Positions 1-10,858 of a stretch of 64,000 bases of DNA are shown piece after piece. The stretch's first letter is position 1, and each line of letters opens with the position of its first letter. Source of the stretch: Desmodesmus armatus (Eukaryota; Chlorophyta; Chlorophyceae; Sphaeropleales; Scenedesmaceae); the NCBI GenBank assembly GCA_007449985.2, contig VIIQ02000555.1, positions 1,093,207 to 1,157,206 of the forward strand, read 5' to 3'. Below the pieces are notes generated by a model. It was not told the DNA's origin and searched no databases. It worked only from the letters and a program-made list of their open reading frames with translations. Position numbers and translations under genes: made by a program.

Positions 1-859
1 AGCTTCCTGGGCATATTCACCTTCACCGCGCCCTACCTGCCCTGGGTGCTGCTGGGCTTCAGTCTCATGCTGGGCAGCAGCCCTAAGGTGGACCTGCTGG
101 GCATGGTGGCAGGTGGGTGGGGGCGGGGGGAGGAGGGGGTCGATGTGCAGGGGGGGGGTCGGTAGATGGGGTGGGGCGCAGCAGGTGGGGGTGGGGGTGG
201 CACGGTGTTGCCTGGTTGAGGATGGCGGCAGAGGGTGGAGGTGTGCCGCTGAGGTGGAAGGGCGTCACAGCGGATGACTAGTCATAGGCGAGGTTGGGGC
301 AGATTCTTCAGTGGGGCAGACGGGGGGGGGGGGGGGCGATGTGCAGGGTGACGTGTTGCTGTTGGGGCATATAAGCCAAATGGGTCTTTTGCAGTTTGCC
401 AAGGTTGTTTGTTATGCCAGGGCCCAGCTTGGTAGCAATGTGGGTGCTGAGGAGGCCAAGGGTGGCATGGCAAGCACGCAAGAAGTGGGATGCTCAGTTG
501 GCTGGTACGTCCAGCGTGTGTGGGGCCAGCCATGCACACTATCTGACTTGACCAGCATGTGTTGTCCCTTGATGCATGCAGGTCATGCCTACTACTTCCT
601 GGAGGATGTGTACCCCAGGATTACTGGCAGGCGGCCCCTCAAAACCCCGGGCTTCATCCAAGCCCTGTTCCCACCAGAGGAGATCCGCCCTGCAGCTGTT
701 ATCATGCAGCACATGCCTGAGCAGATGCAGCAGCAGCATGAAGACATGGGCGGGGCGGCAGCAGCAGCAGCAGCAGCAGGGGTGGCAGCGGATCCAGGGC
801 GAGATGCCGAGCCACAAGCAGCAGCAGCCGGGGTTGAGGGTAGGCCGCATGAAGACTAA
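1..859 (+). CDS. DER1: Derlin (Der1-like ERAD membrane protein), 3' part
   Basis: Derlins are multipass ER proteins that help pull misfolded proteins out of the ER lumen for degradation (ERAD). The window opens inside the gene: exon 1-112 encodes a membrane segment with the family hallmark [12 protein letters not shown], and exon 582-859 continues with [13 protein letters not shown] and the conserved [11 protein letters not shown]. The intron has a GTGGGT donor at 113 and a GCAG acceptor ending at 581, joined in phase 1 so the split glycine codon is restored. The C-terminus, past the conserved core, is an alga-specific tail rich in Gln, Glu and Ala with an eight-alanine run coded by GCA repeats, ending at TAA 857-859. 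The 5' part of the gene lies outside the window. Family assignment is secure; which Derlin paralogue it is cannot be told. Confidence 0.93.
113..581 (+). other. Derlin intron with G-tract/G-quadruplex motif
   Basis: This 469-base intron is strongly G-rich on the sense strand. Within 112-176 several G runs of 3 to 9 bases lie one to a few bases apart, fitting the G3+N1-7 pattern of an intramolecular quadruplex. A separate run of 15 G occupies 322-336. No second exon is seen inside. Confidence 0.6.
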
Positions 860-1695
860 GGTGGTTGGGTAGTGGACAGGGGGGGGGGGGGGGTCCTTAC
901 ATAAAGAATTTGTATATGGCTTTGCTGACAATGTCAGGTTTGTGCTTGAGTTGTGCTGGCAACCGGACTCGCAAGTCCTCTTGCAACTCTGCAATACCGG
1001 TGGCACTTCACCATGACTATGTTGTTTGCAAGGTTGGCAGCAGAAAGACTGTGTTGCAAGTGGTGCCACCAATGGCTGAGGCATCAGCAGTGTATGCTTA
1101 GGCAAGTGCCGCAAACGTTGGCAGCTCAGGTCATCAGTCTGTTGACAGGCAACTGGGCACAATTCTCAGCCTGAGATTTGCAACGCAACCTGGCCAGAGA
1201 ATTTCAAAATTCATAGCCAGTCTCAAAATTCATAGCCAGACACATTGGGGATTGGCAGGTAAGCATCAAACACAACATTGAATGTTTGCTCCTAAGCCAA
1301 GCATACTCCTGCCTCAGTGGCAAGACCAACACAACGCTGAGACGGAGCAGCAAAGGAATTGTGACCACACCCACACGGCCACTGTCTGTGACTGCAGCCT
1401 CCATCAGGCTGTGCAGGTTGCATTACCAACCCCTACGCACCAATACACTACAGGATATAGTACACCTTCAACTGACTATGGCAAATCCTTGCTGTGCCAC
1501 AACGGCGTCTGCCAGATGCATCCAGCTCCCAACCAACACCCAACCCAACACACCCTGCAACTCTGCCAACCCCTCCCCCAAGGCAATTCAAGCCAACTGC
1601 AATCATTACTGCTGCAAGCACCACCACTAGGCCTACTTGTACCTCAAACCCTCTGCCCCATCTGGTAAAAACAGCCTACAAGTCACTACAAGTCA
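860..1695. other. Convergent intergenic region with short direct repeats
   Basis: This lies between the convergent Derlin and G-patch genes. A run of 15 G sits at 879-893, just behind the Derlin stop. A 17-base sequence starting TCAAAATTC occurs twice at 1204-1220 and 1223-1239, and a ~10-base AAGTCACTAC unit is repeated near 1680-1698. The open frames have no family signature and look like chance. No clear polyadenylation signal was found. Confidence 0.5.
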
Positions 1696-2548
1696 CTACA
1701 AGGCTCCTAGCCAACAGCTACTGAAAGCCCAGCCCATGTTTTTGGCCCGCTGCTCGGCCCGGACAGGCTCTGCCCGGCCCTGCCGCGCCCGGCCCAGTCC
1801 CTCACCCTCATTCCACCCCCAGCGCCCCAGCAGCCGCGAGCCTATCCCTGTGGTGTGCACCTCAAAGGTAGCGAAACCAACATCCTGTGCAGCCGCAGGG
1901 CTCGCGGCAGCAGCAGGTGCAGGGGCGCCACCAGCCGCTGCAGCCGCCTTGGCCTCCCGCCGCTGGTTGCGCTGCTGCTTCTTTTTGGACTGCTTCTTCT
2001 GCTGTGCTGTCATGTTGAAGGAGGGCTGCGCATCAACCGCGGCAGCAGAAGCACCTGCGGCCAGTAGCCAGGCATCCAAGTTGCCGCCCGCCATGGCGGC
2101 TCGCTGCTGCTGCCTCTGCTGTGTGCGCTGCACTCGTGCGTTGCTGGCAGCGGCTGCCTGTGCACTGCCGCCCAATGATGCTTCTGCTTCTGCTGCTGCT
2201 GCTGCTGCTGCTGTCCGGCCACCCGGCACCTGCAGCGACTTGAACTCCGCCTCTAGCTGAGCCACACGGCCCTTCCCACTGCCGCCGCTGCACCCCTTGC
2301 GCCTGCCCTGCCGCCTACCTAGGCCCGCCTGCTCCCAACCATCCCCATCATCACCCCCCTCCGAGCCCTGATCAGCTTCCAGCGCTTGAATACACAGCTG
2401 CACCTGCTGCTGCAGCTGAGACTCGGCCTCTGCTGCATCAACACCCAGACCCAGGCCTGCCCTGCCTACTGCTGCTGAGCCAAACCAAGGCCCACACCCG
2501 CCCTGTCATATACTGGCCCTGCCTGGCGCACATCAGCAGCACCCACTC

Positions 2549-2600
<52 letters not shown>

Positions 2601-3141
2601 GAGCCAGGAGGTTTCCTTTGCAAAGTCGTCAGCAGACGTCCCTGATGATATGAACGTGGGGCCCTTGCCACGCCGGGGTGCCACCTGCTGCGCAGCAACC
2701 CGCTGCGGCACCACCTGCTGAGGGGCCCTGTCCTCAAACCAGGCTGGGACAGCAGCAGCAGCAGCAGCAGCAGCTGCATTGCCAGCATCACCAGCATCAC
2801 TGCTCTGCAGGCCTTCTGAGTGCTGTGGCGCCCTATCCTCCACCCACACAGGCACGTAGGCAGCACCCCTGGCGGCAGCTGCCAGCAGTCGGCTGCCAGG
2901 TGCTGGCGGCTCCTCTGCAACCCCAGGCTGCTGCTGTTGCTGCTGGCTGCTACTGCTGGCTCCACCCTGTGAAGGTGGTGTCGGGGTAGCAGCAGGCCTG
3001 TCCTCAGCAGCTGCTGCTGCAGTGCTCTGCTCTATGGCTGCCACTGCAGTCGCAACAAAGCCAAGCCCTGAGCGGTCAGCAGCCTCCTCTTGCAGCGGGC
3101 TGCCTGCCCGGTCAACAAACCAGGCAGGCTCTCTCGCTTGC

Positions 3142-3174
<33 letters not shown>

Positions 3175-5864
3175 TGCTGCTGCGTGTGCATGCGGCTTCC
3201 TTCTGCTGCTGCCGCGGGTGGCTGCTCGCCCCCGTCCTGCAACAGCAGTGACTCCAGGAACGCCCCAACCTCAGCACTGCTGCCCCCCACATACACACCC
3301 CTCCCTGCAACACCTGACCCCTGCATCTCCTCACCATCAGACCCCAAGCCGCTGCTGCTGCTGCTCCCGCTGCTTGCGCCAGACTCGTTCTGTGCACCCA
3401 CGGTATGTCCGTCTCCGTCGGACTGCAGCAGCTGGCCCCGTGCACCTGGGTCCATGAACTCGTCATGGCTGAGCAGGCTGCTGTTGGGGTCTAGCAGCCC
3501 TGCTGGTACAAACCTGACAGGCTGCTGATAGTCGGGGGCGGCAGCACGGGGGCCTGGTGTGCCCCTGCTGCCCTGCCGCTGCATGCCTGGCTGCTGCTGC
3601 TGCTGCTGTTGGGAGGAGCTGTGGGAACATGACAGCACACAGCATGCAGCAGGGTGAAGCCAATCTCAAATGGACAAGCTCATATGTTCACATGCAGCAG
3701 CTGTTGCACACCTCAAAGCCACCCCACGCCAGCACTGTGTGGCTTCAACAAAGCTGGAGCGTTGTTCACACATGCTTCAAAGCACAGGTTGGGGCAGCAG
3801 CTTTCATTGCCTTCCTTGCACTGATGACTCTAAGCAACTCTGTCCCCGACATGGCGCTGCCGCTGCAGACTGCTGCCTACCCCCCCCCCCCCACACACAC
3901 ACACACACTCCCTAGGCCCCCAGGCATGCAAGCAGCCCCACCCACGCACCGCCTGCGCTGCTTCTTCTCCTTCTTGAGTGATGCGACCGTGTCATCCCGT
4001 GCAATGGTAGCAGCAGCCAGCTCCTTAGCCAGCTCAGGCTTGAGCAGCTGCTGCAGCTGAGCCAGGCTGGCTTCACTCAACACTGCCTGCATGTCTGATG
4101 TGGCCTGCAGCACCAGGCAGGTGCGGCCGCTGCTGCCGCCACCCTGCGAAGACGCTGACACACCAAAGATGCGGCACAGCTGCTTGGCGAAGCCCTGGGG
4201 GTGGGAAGCAGCGGCGGCAGTGGGCAGCGGCAGCAGCAGAGCAGAGCAGGCTGAGAAGACAGGCAGACCAGATCATGCTGCCCAGATCCTGCACAGCTGA
4301 GGCCAAAATGAGGCCGTGTCATGGGCTTTAAAGGGCGTCATAAGCCCAACAAATTTAGGGGATAGCACCCACTCTGTAATGGCTGTGATGACCCTGTGAT
4401 GCCAAGGGCATCCCATCTAGACCATATGCATTTGCACAGCCTACAAGATCTTTCTGCCCATTTTACCCAAAATCCTTGTGCATGTTATCAGCCCGACCAG
4501 CAGCCCGATGTCCAATCCCATCACACCGCACCATGTGCTTCGTGTCCACATGGCATCTGCTATGTTGCCACTTCCCATCCCCCCCCCCCCCCCCGCAGAG
4601 CCCACCCTCAAACCAAGTTCACCCTGCACCCCCCTACTTCAACCCCCCCCCCGGCCACCCCCCCCCCCTTACCTCCTTCTGCTTGCTGCCAGCGGGTGGC
4701 AGCACCTGCACATCCTGCCCGCTGCCCACAAACCTCTCCACAGCCGCCAGCAGCTGCAGGGCCCCGCAGTCTGACCGCGCCTCACGCAGGTTCCTCTTTG
4801 CTGCCACCTTGTGCTTCTTCAGCTGCTTCTTCGCCCCCTTGCCCTTGCGCCCTGGCCGCTTGTTGGGGTTCTGCTTCGCCTGCTGCAGCTGCTGCGCCAG
4901 CTCTGCATACTGAGCCACCTGCACCCTCGCCAAGCTAGCGGCAGCAGTGGTGGCGGCAGCAACGGCAGCTGACAGGGCGTCGGAGAGGTACTCTGGCTGG
5001 GGGCCCTCCCTGTTGGACAGCAGCAGAGAGGTGCTGATGTCCTCTAACAGGAGCTCCCTGCTGGTGGGCTGGCCTCGCTGCTTGTGCTTCACCGCGCGGC
5101 TGCTGCTGCCTGCTGCTGCGGGTGATGCATGTGGTGGTATGATGTGGTGGCGCGCCTGCACTGGGAAGCGTTGCTGTAGGCTGAGGTCCTGCCAGCGCTG
5201 CTGCCGGCCTGCTGCATCGACAACTACGGGCCCAGATGCAGCCAGACCGCTGCCGCCCAGCTCTGTGTCTCCATCTGGGCCCCCTTCGCTGTCACTGCCG
5301 CTGCTGCTATCACTGTCGCTGTCGCTGTCGTTGCTGCTACTGTCTGAATCAGAGGCACCTGCTCCCTGCATGTCACGTGCAAGGTGTCCCTCCAGCGCAT
5401 GGTCCAATGCATGGCCTGCGAACTGGGCTGCTGCTGTTGGCGATGCAAACCCGTAGTGGTACCCCAAGCCTGTTGGGCGCCAACTGTCTGGGTCACCATC
5501 GTCCTGCGGTGCTGCTGTTCCTGGTGCACTGCTGCCAACTTGATCCCCAGCTGGCTGCTGAGGCTGAGGTGCTACAGGTGTAGCAGAGAGAGGCTGCACA
5601 TCACCCTCTGCTTCACTGCTGTCTTGCTGTGACGGAGCAAACAGCAGCAGTCCACAGCAGGGGTCAGCAACTGACGAGCAACAGTCCGACTTGGCTTCAG
5701 CTTGCTTTCAACGAGATGCTGACCTGAGCAACGTTGTGCAGGTAGTCCAGCAAGTCTTCTGAAAGGTCCTCCTCTTCTGCTGCTAAAGCAGCATGGCCAC
5801 CCTGTCCCCTTGCAGCCCGCCCCGGAGCCTTGGATGGATGGGCTTTCGCGCCACGTTTGCCCAT
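1696..5864 (-). CDS. R3H-like/G-patch domain protein (Sqs1-type)
   Basis: Five exons: 5864-5724, 5626-4673, 4194-3950, 3618-2498, 2432-1696; they sum to 1,065 residues plus stop with consistent phases. In yeast Sqs1 and plant relatives, G-patch proteins of this layout activate DEAH helicases such as Prp43 in splicing and ribosome assembly. Seen here: a basic N-terminus (MGKRGAKAHPSK), an acidic Ser/Asp stretch, a basic KRPGRKGKGAKKQLKKHK segment, then an R3H-like region running from ERFVGSGQDVQVLPP into GFAKQLCRIFG and GRTCLVLQAT, in which the R-x3-H pair itself is not evident. A polyQ/polyA region with repeated W-[FV]-x-D-R-A motifs follows, and a C-terminal G-patch (TTGIGSRLLGRWGW, NEGEGLG, RAKNMG) preceded by a basic stretch after MTAQQKKQ. 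The last intron (2497-2433, 65 nt) is inferred from phase. Start is the ATG at 5864. Confidence 0.85.
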
Positions 5865-6663
5865 GTTGCTGCCTACGTTTGGAATCGGTATCTGTGGGTG
5901 TGATGCTTGGTGGTTCTGGGATGATCTCCTGGGCCCCTTTCAATGAATGCTGCTCACTATGCCTTGGCCACGAAAAGATGCTGCTGAAGCATCCATGTTT
6001 CTGTATGGTGCAAGTAAGCCGATACGTTGACACCCACTGAGAACATGCAAGGCAAGCATGCAAGGCTTGCACATGAAAATGGAATGAAAGCCACTGAACC
6101 AGGCCCTACGCAAAGGCCCTGCTGCTGCTGCTGCTGCTGCTGCTGCTTCTACTGCATTGAGGCCTTAATGTTCATGTGAAGCACCCCACCAATAACTCAG
6201 CAAGTGACCAGTACGACATCAAGGGGCCCATCAATGCAATTGCAACACAATGTCTGATCGATCAAAGGATTAGCAGACCCTTTGGGGGTGGGTGGGGAGA
6301 GAAGCAAGGTGGGATAGTGCAGTTTCATGTTCTTGTGCCCTCATGGCATTGCTGACACATGCCAGGCGCTGCACACACCAGGCACATGCTGCCAGAACTG
6401 GAACCTTGGACCTTTCCACTGCTGTTGTGCTTTGGCACTACCATGCAGGACTGCGTGTCGCCGGCAAGACAGCCCTGTCATTGGTAAGTGTGGCCGCAAC
6501 ACTGTATGTGGTGTCGATGTTGGGGTTGGTCGTGAGGTGGGGGTATTATGTGGGCTGCAGCGCCCGCAGGCAGTGCAACAGTTGTGCACACACAAGCAGC
6601 AGCAAAGCTGAGGCGAAGCTGAGGCAAGTTATGTTTGCTTGATGAGCATTGGCACATTACTGG

Positions 6664-6719
6664 TGTGTGTATGTCAGTGTGAGTCAACATATGTGTGTAT
6701 GTCAGTGTGTGTCAACATA
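6664..6719. repeat. 28-bp tandem duplication
   Basis: Two adjacent 28-base copies begin TGTGTGTATGTCAG and end TCAACATA, differing at one position. The first copy carries a TGAGTCA (bZIP/AP-1-like) core, lost in the second by A to T. Confidence 0.8.
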
Positions 6720-7418
6720 TGCATGTCTCCACATTTCTGCGCTGGCGACTGACTTGTGCTGTGTGCTGGACAGCTCTGTCCAACCAGCTGGACGTGTTGG
6801 GTCAGGTCAGAAACTTCATGCTAGGGTTTGTGGTGCTTGTTACAGCAACGTGCCGTGTTGAAGCACCCCCACACCGCAAAATCAGACTCAGAGGCGCGTC
6901 TGCAAGAGACACTGTACCAGACCCCTTCTTCTGGGTACCAACCTCAACAACCTCAAATAACCTCAGATAGCTGCGTGCGTTGGTGTAGGACAGGTGTCCA
7001 AACTCTGCATGAGCTTTGCTCACAAGGAACTCAGCAACATGACACTGTGCCAATGCATATGGCCAGCATGGCCAGCCGCAACCCAGTGGGTGAAATTCCA
7101 CAAGAAAACGGTTTGCGCATACTTCACCACAAGAACCTCACACTGTTCACTTGTTGCACAGTGCAGGTGTCAATCAGGATTGCCCCTGCCCTGACCATGT
7201 GCCGGTTTGGGTGATGCATAGTATAATGGTGCATGCTTTTCAGCAGCTGCGGCACACGTTCAAGCTTGACGCCCTTCCCTCGTCCTCCCCTTTGTTCCTG
7301 CAAAGGCATGTGGCACTATCATGATGCACATGCACAGGGCCACACGTCTTAGCCACACATACAGGTGATTTTCCAATCACAACTGCAGCCGAGGTTCATA
7401 TGCAGACAGCCTACCAAC

Positions 7419-7442
7419 AGTGAGTCACCAAAAGTGAGTCAC
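7419..7442. promoter_or_regulatory. Paired TGAGTCA elements next to ACGTG
   Basis: The ten-base AGTGAGTCAC occurs twice with 14-base spacing; the second copy runs into ACGTG, a G-box-like core. Such sites bind bZIP factors in other eukaryotes. It lies in the far upstream region of the G-patch gene; any regulatory role is inferred. Confidence 0.3.
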
Positions 7443-7972
7443 GTGTGTGGTTCAGAGTTGCAAGGCCTGCAGCACTGCACTGGAGCACTACACTCCAGGC
7501 AAAGTGTGACACAGCACTGATGCAATTGGTGCTGGGGTGCACTTCAAGCACCAAAGGACATTATACGATGTTGTGACCAAGAGAGACTTTTAACAGGATG
7601 TAATTCACACAGCCCAGCAGAGTGAGCAAGGGTGAGGTTGTGATAATAATAATTATAAATATGGTGCCACATAAGTGTCAAGTCAAAATCTGCATGCTTC
7701 ACAGCATAGCCCACAGCCTCAGCGCAGTATGCAACATCAGAGTGCGGTGTGCAGTTCCAAACGAGCAGTAAGCTCAACAGCACATGGCATATATTGTTAC
7801 GGCGCTTGCACACTGGTGCTGCAAGGCTGGATGGTTCATGCAATGTTTGGGTGGCAGCATGTGACACTCATCGTCACAAGCTGAAGTTCAGCAAACCAGC
7901 CACACTGTTTTCAGTCATGCCGGCCAGGATAGTACTGCCTGACCCAAACTGGGCTACCTGTTGCCTGCATGT

Positions 7973-10186
7973 CTATGGGTAGTACCCCTCAGACCTTGTG
8001 CGGCCAGATGCAAGGTCCACATGGATCTTCACAGCACCGGGGTTTGCAAAGGCCACGTGAGACATCTCGCACACACTGGCTGACCCGGAAGCAGCACGCA
8101 GCTTCTGCATTGCGCTTGCCATGAGCTCTGCTCTTGCTGCCGTTGTCACAGATGCTGCAGCTGCCTTCACAACACTGCCTTCAAAGGGTGGGGGGGCTGG
8201 GGCTGAACCTGAGGCTTCAGCTGGCCTCCAGCCCGGGGCTGGGGCTGGGGCTGGGGCCGGGGCCGGGGCCGGGGCCGGGGCGCTACCCTCTCCCGTAAGG
8301 GACACATAGGGCAGGCACATTGTATAGTCTTCGTCATAGCCAGCGAAACCTATGTCCCCTCCGGAGTAGCCATCAAGGCCCAAGTCGCCACGTGCGCACC
8401 AGAGATACTCAGAGGTGACGTCTGCAGTCCCTGCCAATTGGCCATCCTGATCAAAGAGCTGGCCATGTCCCACGATGGCAAAGGACACCCCGCATGTTGG
8501 CTTGGCGCCGTCGGTGTGCGCGTAATAGGCAGCCAACTTCCTTCCGGCAGTGCGGTTGGAGTTGCCATCCTCGGTCTTGCCGACAAAGTCAATAAGGGGA
8601 GGAATGTAGGCCTGGGCATATGCTGCGTAGATGGTAGCACTGCGAACCCTCACAGTTCACGGTGTTGGAGTGAAGCGCCCTTTGTCCTGGCCAAAAGGCA
8701 GGTCGATTCCCTCGCACTGGTTGACCTCTGGCGACAGGTAGCTGCGGGAACAGGCACGCAGCAAGCACAGAATGCGGTGTGAGTGTACTTGCACGTTGGC
8801 ACACAGTGTTGACACAACCGTTCGGGGCTTGTGCACATTCAGCTCCGTACTGCCTGAGCAGTACTAGGGGGGTTGATTTGCTGCTGCATGTTTGTGTGCA
8901 ACGGAGAGTCCGTGGCCCGGAAGCCATGTTGTGAAGAGCAAGGATGCACGATGTGTGCTCAAATCTGCGAAATAGACTGGAAAGTTTCGCAGATATTTCA
9001 GTGTGTTGTCATATGACAGCGTGACTGTGTCGGGTCGGGTCGCGCTGTCTGTGCTTAAGGGCGCATGCAGGCAGGGTCCTGCATGCCGAGAATCTCTCTC
9101 ATGTGTAACAAACCTATTTCACTGCTGAGGTAATTGCCTGGCGCGCAATCCAGCTGTCCAGGGTGGCCAAGCTCCACCAAGAAGGAGACAAAAGGTGAAA
9201 GGTAGAGCTTCTCAGGCTTAGGTGCTTTTGCAAAGGTTGGTGCGCAGCGGCTTGGGGCAGCTTTAGCTGCTCGCGAAGCCATCAGCACAGCGGTTGCAGC
9301 ACAGCAGCAACGTGCAGTCCCTATTCTCGGCATAGGCTATGTCCGCAGCAGAGCAGCATGACATGCAACATGCCAGCTAGCCCGCAGGCGCAGCGCCCAG
9401 CCATATTGCATGATTGTTTGGCACACAGCATGCAGCAGCCCTGTGGTTGGCGCTAGTATGTCAAGGCGCTAATATCACGCGTCAGTGTCAGCAGCGTTAA
9501 TGCACAAGCCGCTGATTTCAGCCGTCCTGCAACTTAGCCCTTCATCTGTTGACACATGAGGTGCAAGCCGCTGTTGCGTAGTTACTTAGGGATCTCTTAT
9601 AAGGGACAAGCTCAGACTACTAGCTGAGCTTTGTAGTCCTTTGTGTGATACACCACAGCTGCACAAGCGCATGCATGCGCATATGCAAGGTGTGTGCAGG
9701 GCTGGGGCGTCATGCACCTGCTGTCACATGTTGCATGCTGCATCCCACTGGACCAGAGAAAGAAATACCACAAGTCACCATCCATGTTTTGGGACAGGTG
9801 ATATGATGCTTGCTGCTTCAATTCCTTTATCATAATGTTACTGACACATGGCCCAATAGTATTAGTATTCCTTTCACACACCCCAGCCAGCGCTCCCAAT
9901 GAGGAGACTCACCAGATGCCGTCGACACGGCCCACAGGCACAATGCCTGTCCTGAGCTCCTCAGGGACTCCTGATGTGCGGTTGGGGCTGACGTTGCTCC
10001 AGGTACACGAGGTGCTTGCCATGGACTCAATGTTGTTGGCCTTGCTTGGGGCCGGCCAGGAGGTGTGCTCTCCTGTTGTCGAGTAGGTATCGTCAGACTT
10101 GGTGGCGAAGGGGCCTGATGGACCGTACGGGTTGACACCGCAACATTCAGTGATGTCCTGCTTGAGCCTGTATGCAAGGAAGCAGG

Positions 10187-10219
<33 letters not shown>

Positions 10220-10858
10220 GAGCAGCAGCAGCAGCAGGAGCATCATCAGTGGAGCTTCTTTATGCCTTGATTCACAGTGCAGTGCATGCTAACCTTGCAA
10301 AGCCCTGGCGGCACATGGTGCGGCACCAGGGAGAGGAGCAACACAAGAAAATGTGTGGTGCAGACTCTGCAGTGACTCTGCAGTGCAGACTGAGTGCACT
10401 GCGTGCTGGAGTATAGTATGCCATACTGATGTGCTCAGCGACATGTAGCTGCCTACAGAGACAAAGGGGTAGGGTTGCTTGTTTAGTTGCAATGGGCCTT
10501 CTCACGTATTGCGTGGGAGTTCGAATAGGTATGTTGTCGTGTTGATGCTTGTTGCTCTGAGGCAGCAAGCTGCAGGGCGCTCGGAGTGTTCCTCGTGACT
10601 CCAGGTGATCTTTGCCCTCATTGATTCTGGAGGGGATGGCCAGTTGATGCCGTCTTGAGTTGCCACCGATGCTGTCTTGGCGGGCACAAAGGTTTCAGCG
10701 GGCACAGAGGCGACATCCGCCATGCTGCCGGTATGCAGAGCTGCGAGCTTCAGGGCGTCGTTTTGAATGCTCTCCAGTGACGAGTCTCTTGCGGCACAAG
10801 AGACCAGGAGCATGCTGCCAAGAGCTAGCAGCAAAAGCATTGCGGGAGTGGAGGTCAT
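7973..10858 (-). CDS. Putative secreted protein with Ala-Pro repeat, unknown family
   Basis: Three exons are supported: 10858-10506, 10167-9913, 8741-7973, joined in matching phases (AC|G, TG|C) with GTGAGA and GTGAGT donors. The product starts with a clear signal peptide (MTSTPAMLLLLALGS, cleavage probably near SCAA). The middle exon has paired cysteines (ITECCGVNPYGPSGPF, MASTSCTWSN); the last has NQCEGIDLPFGQ, KPTCGVSFAIVGHG, SEYLWCARGDLG and DEDYTMCLPYVS, then an (AP)n dipeptide stretch coded by a GGGGCY repeat on the + strand. Expected to be extracellular or wall-associated; I do not recognise the family. An in-frame TGA sits at 8659-8657; it is avoided by a 21-nt GT-AG micro-intron (8660-8640) or explained by indels. 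Exons inside the 1.17-kb intron cannot be excluded. Confidence 0.55.
8235..8281. repeat. Hexanucleotide repeat (GGGGCT)3(GGGGCC)4
   Basis: Seven hexamers plus a partial one lie inside the last exon of the secreted-protein gene. On the coding (minus) strand they read as alternating Ala and Pro codons. The GGGGCC unit is prone to quadruplex formation and length change. Confidence 0.95.
8742..9912 (-). other. Large intron of the secreted-protein gene with an unassigned ORF
   Basis: This 1.17-kb intron joins exons in phase. Inside, 9333-9055 (-) carries a 92-codon open frame starting MPRIGTARCCC with a moderately protein-like centre (KLYLSPFVSFLVELGHPGQ). It has no convincing flanking splice sites and no recognised family, so I leave it uncalled; it could be a cassette exon, a nested gene or chance. 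Confidence 0.3.

Larger units (their letters stand above)
5865..7972. other. Intergenic/promoter region with microsatellite and small repeats
   Basis: This is the upstream region of the G-patch gene and the downstream side of the secreted-protein gene. It holds a (CTG)9 tract at 6119-6145, a 28-base tandem duplication at 6664-6691/6692-6719, and a pair of AGTGAGTCAC elements at 7419-7428 and 7433-7442. I see no coding sequence: the open frames in both strands lack family signatures and plausible splice junctions. Confidence 0.5.

Noticed and set aside
311..580. 5' part of the open frame 311-859 as coding sequence
   Set aside because: Only the part from 582 matches Derlin; the upstream part is intron continuous with the G-rich tract.
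2520..2600. Long CTG/CAG tracts as CRISPR-like arrays
   Set aside because: They are simple triplet repeats inside coding exons with no spacers; the genome is eukaryotic.
8640..8660. Selenocysteine at the in-frame TGA
   Set aside because: No selenoprotein family resemblance and no evident SECIS; micro-intron or indels explain it more simply.
9055..9333. 92-codon minus frame in the intron of the secreted-protein gene
   Set aside because: Protein-like centre, but no acceptor/donor pair fits the flanking phases and no family is recognised; left uncalled.
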